Of a DNA stretch of 64,000 nucleotides, positions 57,901 through 64,000 are shown piece by piece; position 1 is the stretch's first letter, and each line of letters begins with the position of its first letter. Source of the stretch: Solen grandis (Eukaryota > Mollusca > Bivalvia > Adapedonta > Solenidae); NCBI GenBank assembly GCA_021229015.1, contig CM037783.1, forward strand, positions 57,680,169 to 57,744,168, read 5' to 3'. Below the pieces are notes generated by a model. That model did no database searches, was not told where the DNA came from, and saw only the letters and a program-made list of their open reading frames with translations. The position numbers were made by a program, and so were the translations under genes.

Positions 57901-60250
57901 GGGCACCATGGCCATTGAGAAGAATTCAGATCCTCTTCTCATCCTCCTAGCGTTTGCTCTGACAAACACAATAACATATAAGTACCAGTAGTTCAATATA
58001 CATGTGTCATGTTATATTTAACCAAACTGTCTGACGTTCAAACAATAAATATGTGACCAATAACCGTTACTTGCTGGCCAAATGGAGTCACGGCAGGGAA
58101 TCACGTGACTTTTGAGATAACGCGTACTGTCGATATGGCGGACTGAAACCTTCGATTTAGACCCATTTTTCAGGTAATTTCATACTTAGGTACAAGACCT
58201 GCTGCAGCCTACGCGGGATGGAATATTGTTATCTTCTATACCTTTTTTATCTTTATGCACAATACAAATTTTGTAATAAAAATACAAATCTTGCGTGCAA
58301 GTTACTACGTTAATAATATTCCATTCCGCGTAGACTGCGGCAGGTCTTATTCGTAAGTATGAATGATAGAATATATAATTACCTGAAAAATGAGTCTGAA
58401 TTGAAGGCGCCAGTCCGCCATATTTTCAGTCATTTGATTCCCTGCCGTGGGAGGCAACGATTTTCCTTTTCTTTTTTTTTTTTTGCTCACGCCTCTATGT
58501 GGAAAGCATCAAGGAATGGAATAAATCTGAAATGTGGCTGTCCACTAATCTGAATCATGGTATAAATACTCATTTGTCCATTTAAATAAATGGTATATTG
58601 AATAAAATTACTTAATCAGATGTGACGTTTTGGTGTTGAGTTTTAATTTCTGTTATTCCTGATCGTTTCCCCCAATGTATTAACATAATAAAGCAACAAA
58701 AACAGGAGTATCAGTGACAACGTTAATGATAATTATCAATTAGAAATAGCGAAATACACTGGTGTGCAAAAGTCTGCGCCGAAATATCCTTTATAAAAAG
58801 ATCTAAGAAGTATGCTACAATTCCAATAAAACACAATATTGGAAGGCATGGATACGTCAACATGGATAACAATTCACTGGCATTTTATGACATTGGCATT
58901 GCTTGTACCATGAATGATGACACTTTTTGTGAATTCATAAACTGAAACCAAACCCATGACATGTCGATTAAGGGGCGGACGCTCTAGCCATATGGTGACC
59001 GTGGCCGTTACTATTAAGGTGGAGAAGGGGCAATGTAAAATTGTTTTATCTGGAAAGAAAATAGCATAAAATGTAAGTGATAATACAATTGTATTTAAAG
59101 TGCATTGAAAAATCCTTAACACTTTATTCTGATTTATATCAGGTTTTCAGCGGAGGGTTTACGTATGTAAGTTAGAGCTTGTTTTCGTATGGCATGTAAT
59201 TCTTCTTCTGTAGACAAAACAGAAGGTGTCTAAGGCAACTAGTTTACAAAGTTTAAGATCAAAGGATCGATTATATTGAACATAGTAAGTCACGGAACCT
59301 GACAATGTGGATTTCCAGTGGTACATATGAGGATTAAACATCCTTATATGGAGCGGAAAATCAACAAATTGAACAGCGTTATTTTGTCCATCGGACAGTC
59401 CTACAAATGAAGAGCAGTACATCTATATACCGAAGTGGGCGTAACATATTGAAAACGATATAAATCTTAAACAAGATCAACGCATGCGGATGCCAACGCT
59501 CGTCTGCGGATGCCAACGCTCGTCTGCTTTGAGGTCTTTCTTTAAAAAGGCGGGGTGGGGGGGGGGGGGCTAAATTAGGTAAAAATGGACCTATAAGAGT
59601 TTTGGCCCTTGATGAGAATGTAGCCCTTGTGATCGTGAACAAGTATGTGAAGTTTGATGACAGATGGCTTAATAGTGTAGAAATTATTACCAAGATAAAA
59701 GTTTGTCACTGTTATTTTGAAAATAAAAGAGATAAATTTGGTAAAAAAAAGGGCTAAGAAAGTGACAACAATCTGATTTATTTGTCCAGAAAGAAGCAGA
59801 CGTTTGAAAAATACACATAATTAATAATATGCTAATATGCATAATCATCGAAACAGATGCACAGACATGAAAGACTGAAATACTGTTGGTTAGACATTTA
59901 ACCCTACAAACAAACACACATGAAACGCAGGTATGAAAGAGTATCTGTAAACCTATCATCTTGTTTGCAGCTAGTTTTTATCATGCCCGTCTCCGAATTG
60001 CGCAGTAAAAAAAAACATCCAAAGTCATATTTAGTGCACAAATGCATACTGAAAAGTGCACTCAACCGGTATAAGTAGGACATTGGAAACGGAGCAGGTT
60101 CACAATATCCGTGTCAACTTGACTTTGGCTACTTAATGCATGTCACAATATAAAATGTATCTGTGCCAACATCACCGTCAAATTCAAGCTGAATATTATA
60201 TACATGTACACATGTATGAAATATTGTTTTTGGCACAGATTTTCAATAAA
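57895..60250 (+). repeat. laccase-array 3' flank, unit B
   Basis: Collinear copy of 40960-43300. Unit-specific changes include a 20-bp tandem duplication (GCGGATGCCAACGCTCGTCT twice, 59486-59525) and a 13-base G run at 59557-59569. At about 60250 it stops matching and joins the next unit. Confidence 0.85.
58075..58465. mobile_element. ~390-bp foldback element, unit B copy
   Basis: Same element as 41150-41545, with a partly eroded right arm (the 'acgcgt' portion is lost) and an added T run. Confidence 0.8.
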
Positions 60251-61362
60251 CAGTATTTATATTGTCCCCACTCTGGACCGCAGCTGAACTGCAAAAAGAA
60301 ACGTATCGTGTTTCTTATGAAGGACTCGAGTGGATAGACGTAGTAAAAAGGTAATATAACCAATTATAATTAAACCAGGCTTATCGCAAGGTGGTACTTA
60401 ATGGAGATTCTCCGAAACGCAAAGTCACTGTAATGGGCTCAAATGAAGTGTGATTAAACAGCTCCATTGGTGTATTTTTTAAACTTCATTGAGTGAACAC
60501 CTGTCATAAATTGTAACCTTATTTTGTTAAGTACTTAAGTCACGTGGTAACATGGGAGGGTACATAATTGGAGAGGCACCTAGCCCATCACTTTGACTTT
60601 GTGCTTCGGGGAATATAATTAAAACTTCACCTTAAGGTAAGCCTCGTTTAATTTTTCAATATTTTGAATACATGCACATTTGCCTCTTACTTCTGCTATT
60701 TGCCTATTCGTAGAATTTAAGTTTGTAGAATTGTAATTCATAGGGAGCCCGCCTTCTACGTTTTTTTTTCTACCGTATTCGTACATTGGAACTTAGAAAC
60801 AGTTATGTTATTTGTGGAGTAACCGTAAATGTCTGCACTGTAGTCTGTGGGGAAATGGTTATAGTGACTGTATATAGAATATGTAAAAAATGACATATAA
60901 ACACGATTTTCCATGATTTTTATGGAAACCTAGGTCAAGAAAAATATTTGTGTGGCAGAAACAATTTCTACGCACGTAGTGCCTTGTAAATACATGCCAT
61001 CTTTATACACCACAGATGGAAAACCTTTCATACATAGACATGAAAATACAGGCTACAGATTTAGGATTTGAAGTTTAATATCACTCTGAATGAACTATTA
61101 GATTTTGGCCTTAAAAAAATCGAGGTATATTCTCCATCAAAATGTTCTGCCGACTCAAGACTTTAGCTAAAATGTTTCTATTTCTCCATCAATCACTAAT
61201 GCCTCTTTTAAATTTAATTTGGTTGGATATACATGGGTCTGATTGGCGTGTCATAGACTTCTGTGGTACAGCCATGGACTTAGTCTAAAATACTTTTATC
61301 AGCGGCTAGTTTTCCCCATTTTGTACCAAAATAGTTTTGACTACCACAGTTTTTGATAGAGT

Positions 61363-61616
61363 TGTTGTTGTTGTATTGGGGTTTACCGTCGCTGCGATAG
61401 TATTTCAATCATATAGCGACGTCCAGCTAATTACAGGTGGTGGAAGACCCCGAGTACACAGGTACCCGGATAGAACCACCGACCTACCGCAAGCCAGCTG
61501 GAAGGCTTCCTCACATGAAAAATTCGAAGTCCCTACCGGGATTCGAACCCACAGCGGTGAGGGGCTGAGAGATTTGTAGTCCACGACTGTAACCGCTCGG
61601 CCACGGCGGCCCCCAC
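61363..61616 (-). mobile_element. SINE family B, full length with perfect target duplication
   Basis: Minus-strand head 'gccgccgtggccgagcggtt', B box 'gggttcgaatccc', and (CAA)n tail at 61363. Flanked by TTTTGATAGAGT at 61351-61362 and 61617-61628. Unit B has the empty site 'tttttgatagagtaactcac' near 51800. Confidence 0.95.
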
Positions 61617-62212
61617 TTTTGATAGAGTAGCTTCACAAGTAGAGTTGAATGATAAGGCGTTTGTAATGGACTCGTTTTTACTGTATTCATCGTTCAGACA
61701 TTGAGGAAGCCTTATCCCTCGCATCACCTTGAGTGTGCTCTTTTTGGACTTAAAGTTGCCAAAACTTTCAATCATCCCTTGCACTAATGCCATTTATTCC
61801 TGTTGGGCTTTCTGGATGGCCAACAAATCAGTTTGTGGTGCCCGAGAATTTTCCTGTTAGGGCCTGTCCGAACCTTCTTCCTGGTTACAAGGTTACAAGG
61901 TTTATCTATAATAGTAGCAAAATTGATAGATACATCGATGTTATTTGAAAATTATCTACATGTATATCCAGGGAAGTGTCGGTGTCATTGCTTTTTTGAT
62001 ACTTTTCGCGACATCAAAAAAAAGAAAGAAGATTTTTAGCTCGACTATTCGAAGAATAAGAGCTATGTATTTTTGTATGTATAAGATTTGCTATGGTAAC
62101 AGAAAGAAAAAAATATGAAAAATTTAAAAATTATTTCCTTCAAAACTACTAGCCAAAATTATTTTAGTACAGATGTTCTTTTGGTAACCCTGTATTAAGA
62201 TTGTTTAAATAA

Positions 62213-62770
62213 TTCCGATCCGTAAAAGAACATGGCCGCCAGCCGCCAGGGGCGGGGCTAATTTGCCTTATATATTTAAACGACATTGGGTGAACCTTTA
62301 CAAAAGTTGTTAAAATAAACTTGATCCATGTCAAACTCTGGTTGCCATGGCAATGAAAAGGGAAAAAAAGAGGAAAACTTAAAAAATCATCTCCTTCAAA
62401 CTACTGGCCAGATCTCAAAAGTACAGATGTTCCTTGTGTAACCTACTACCAAGATTGCTAAAATTATTCCGATCAGTAAAAAAACATGGCCGCCAGAGGC
62501 GAGACCAATTTGCCTTATATATTTAAACGACATTGGGTGAACCTTTACAAAAGTTGTTAAAATAAACTTGATCCATGTCAAACTCTGGTTGCCATGGCAA
62601 TGAAAAGGGAAAAAAAGAGGAAAACTTAAAAAATCATCTCCTTCAAACTACTGGCCAGATCTCAAAAGTACAGATGTTCCTTGTGTAACCCACTACCAAG
62701 ATTGCTAAAATTATTCCGATCAGTAAAAAACCATGGCCGCCAGAGGCGAGACCAATTTGCCTTATATGTA
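62213..62770 (+). repeat. ~250-bp tandem repeat, 2.3 units
   Basis: 'attccgatcagtaaaaa' recurs at 62213, 62467 and 62714. The second and third units are nearly identical, with 'catggccgccagaggcgaga', 'gacattgggtgaacctttac' and 'ggttgccatggcaatgaaaa'. The same wording occurs in the element at 39199-40181 ('cattgggtggaccttcac'), so this is part of a dispersed core-repeat family. Confidence 0.85.
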
Positions 62771-63089
62771 TAAAGTGAAAACTATAGAGACCTGTTCTCC
62801 AAAACTACGGGCCACATTTTAGATTTTTTTGACACAGGTGTTCCGTGGGCAACTCTCGGCGTTTACACCGGACGGAACTATAGGTGTCCGGATATCTAGA
62901 TCCCGCGATACATAAAACCGTTTAAGATAATATAATGAAACTTGGTATATGAATAGATGGCAGTTTGGGGATTCTGCACGTTATTTTTATTTCTCAGACC
63001 AAAATTCTGGTTGCTATGGTAACGGAAAAATTATGCACCTCACCGGTAGGGGAGTTATGTTTTTTGCGTGCAACATCAGTTACTTGCTT

Positions 63090-63700
63090 ACATAGAATCT
63101 TGGTTAAGTTTTTTGTACCACCCCGCTTTTTCACTGAACTCCTTAAAAATTTTGAAACTTGGAATACTTGTATTTGACCACCGTTCCAAGCTGTAGGCAA
63201 GAGGGGAAAGCTCTATCATGTATTTTGACCAAATTATACCCCCTTTTTACTTAGAATTTTGGTTACGTTTTTTATACCACCTCACTTTTTCACTTAGTCC
63301 CTTAAGGTTATGTTTTGAAACTTGGTATTTTTGTATATGACCACCACCCAAACCTGTAGGGAAGAGGAGATAACTCTGTCGTGGATTGTGACCAAATTAT
63401 GCCCCTTTTTCGACTTAGAATCTCGTTTAAAGTTTTTGTGCGTTTTTGTTTTTCACTGAACCGTTCATTTTTTCTTATGTATGACTATCACCTCTGCCTT
63501 TTGTCAAATATTTCGCACTACCTGAGCTTTCAACTGAACCCTTGAAGATGTTGTTTTGTAACTTTGTATGCTTGTTTATGTCCTCTTCTTTCCACATGGT
63601 AAAGGGAAGAGTACATAACTCTTTCATGGATTTTGTCTAAATAATGCCCTTTTCGGACTAAGAACCTCAGTTTTTGGGGTTTTTTTTACTTTCTCACCTT
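63090..63700 (+). repeat. ~165-bp core repeats, unit C
   Basis: Degenerate units with 'tcactgaactccttaaaaat', 'gttttgaaacttggtatttt', 'gaccaaattatgcccctttt' and 'acttagaatctcg'. Counterparts are at 52380-52900. Confidence 0.7.
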
Positions 63701-64000
63701 TTCGCTGAACCCTTTGATATATTGCCTTAAAACTTAGAATTGTTTATATCCCTTATTTCCTTTTTGATAATACAGTGATTCTTACTTTGCCTTTTTTTTT
63801 ATATTGACAAACATTAGAATTGTCGAGCACGCTGTCTTACGGACAACTCTTGATTTCCATGAGTTTTGATTTCTGATAACAGAGTATGTCTTTCCCATTC
63901 CCGAGGCGGGTGCTCTAGATTGGCTCAATTCTTGGGCTTGTGACATTGATGATCAGCTACCAACACAGTGAAACATTTTAAATGCATAGTGAAATGCATT

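Larger units (their letters stand above)
60255..64000 (+). repeat. start of a third array unit (unit C 5' flank)
   Basis: Carries the shared open segments near 60285-60453, then DNA collinear with 50860-52280, the dispersed 'tagctcgactattcgaagaa' repeat at 62039, tandem ~250-bp repeats, ~165-bp core repeats (63090-63680), and finally 63680-64000. That last block matches 53860-54255 just upstream of laccase B. No laccase exon is inside the window. Confidence 0.8.

Noticed and set aside
1..64000. CRISPR arrays, operons, bacterial systems
   Set aside because: The window is eukaryotic (spliced genes, SINEs, polyadenylation signals). The regular repeats are minisatellites without spacers.

Overview
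This is a window of an AT-rich animal nuclear genome with long introns, dense repeats and two runs of exactly 100 N (scaffold gaps). The repeat landscape points to a mollusc, most likely a bivalve. Evidence includes tRNA-derived SINEs with (CAA)n tails, elements ending in GGCCATGATGGCCCTCTTG and TTTTTAGCTC, and ~165-bp core repeats with wording such as 'ggggcggggccaattttgacc'. The organism call is an inference from repeats I recognise, not from a search.

Left part (1-26.7 kb) is ordinary euchromatin with three conserved single-copy genes. I could rebuild their exons from splice sites and codon phase. IMPA1 (inositol monophosphatase, + strand, 8 coding exons, 3387-8823) faces tail-to-tail USB1 (U6 snRNA 3'-processing phosphodiesterase, - strand, 7 coding exons, 17022-12221). 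USB1 is head-to-head with CENPN (centromere protein N, + strand, 9 coding exons, 17423-26149). The 400 bp between the USB1 and CENPN start codons is a likely bidirectional promoter with a palindromic TGACGTCA site. Introns carry SINEs, foldback elements and one exceptional foldback element packed with TTACG words.

Middle (26.7-33 kb) has no intact gene. It holds SINEs, a non-LTR retrotransposon remnant and a decayed piece of the repeat unit found further right.

Right part (about 31-64 kb) is a tandemly duplicated laccase (multicopper oxidase) region. Laccase A (35251-39174) and laccase B (54489-56934) each have one large catalytic exon plus a small terminal exon encoding a transmembrane anchor. 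Flanking DNA is shared between units: 40.96-43.3 kb matches 57.9-60.25 kb, and 50.6-54.26 kb matches 60.3-64.0 kb. The last 300 bp match the DNA just upstream of laccase B, so a third copy is predicted to begin about 235 bp beyond the window. Between the two genes lies a 6.5-kb foldback structure (43521-50019). It has long inverted arms built on a 21-bp minisatellite, is flanked by an 8-bp direct repeat, and contains nested younger insertions. Because the units are paralogous, several mobile elements have an 'empty site' in the sister copy, which fixes their ends and relative age.

Functionally the genes are independent: phosphoinositide recycling, spliceosomal RNA maturation, kinetochore assembly, and extracellular oxidation by a membrane-tethered laccase family.
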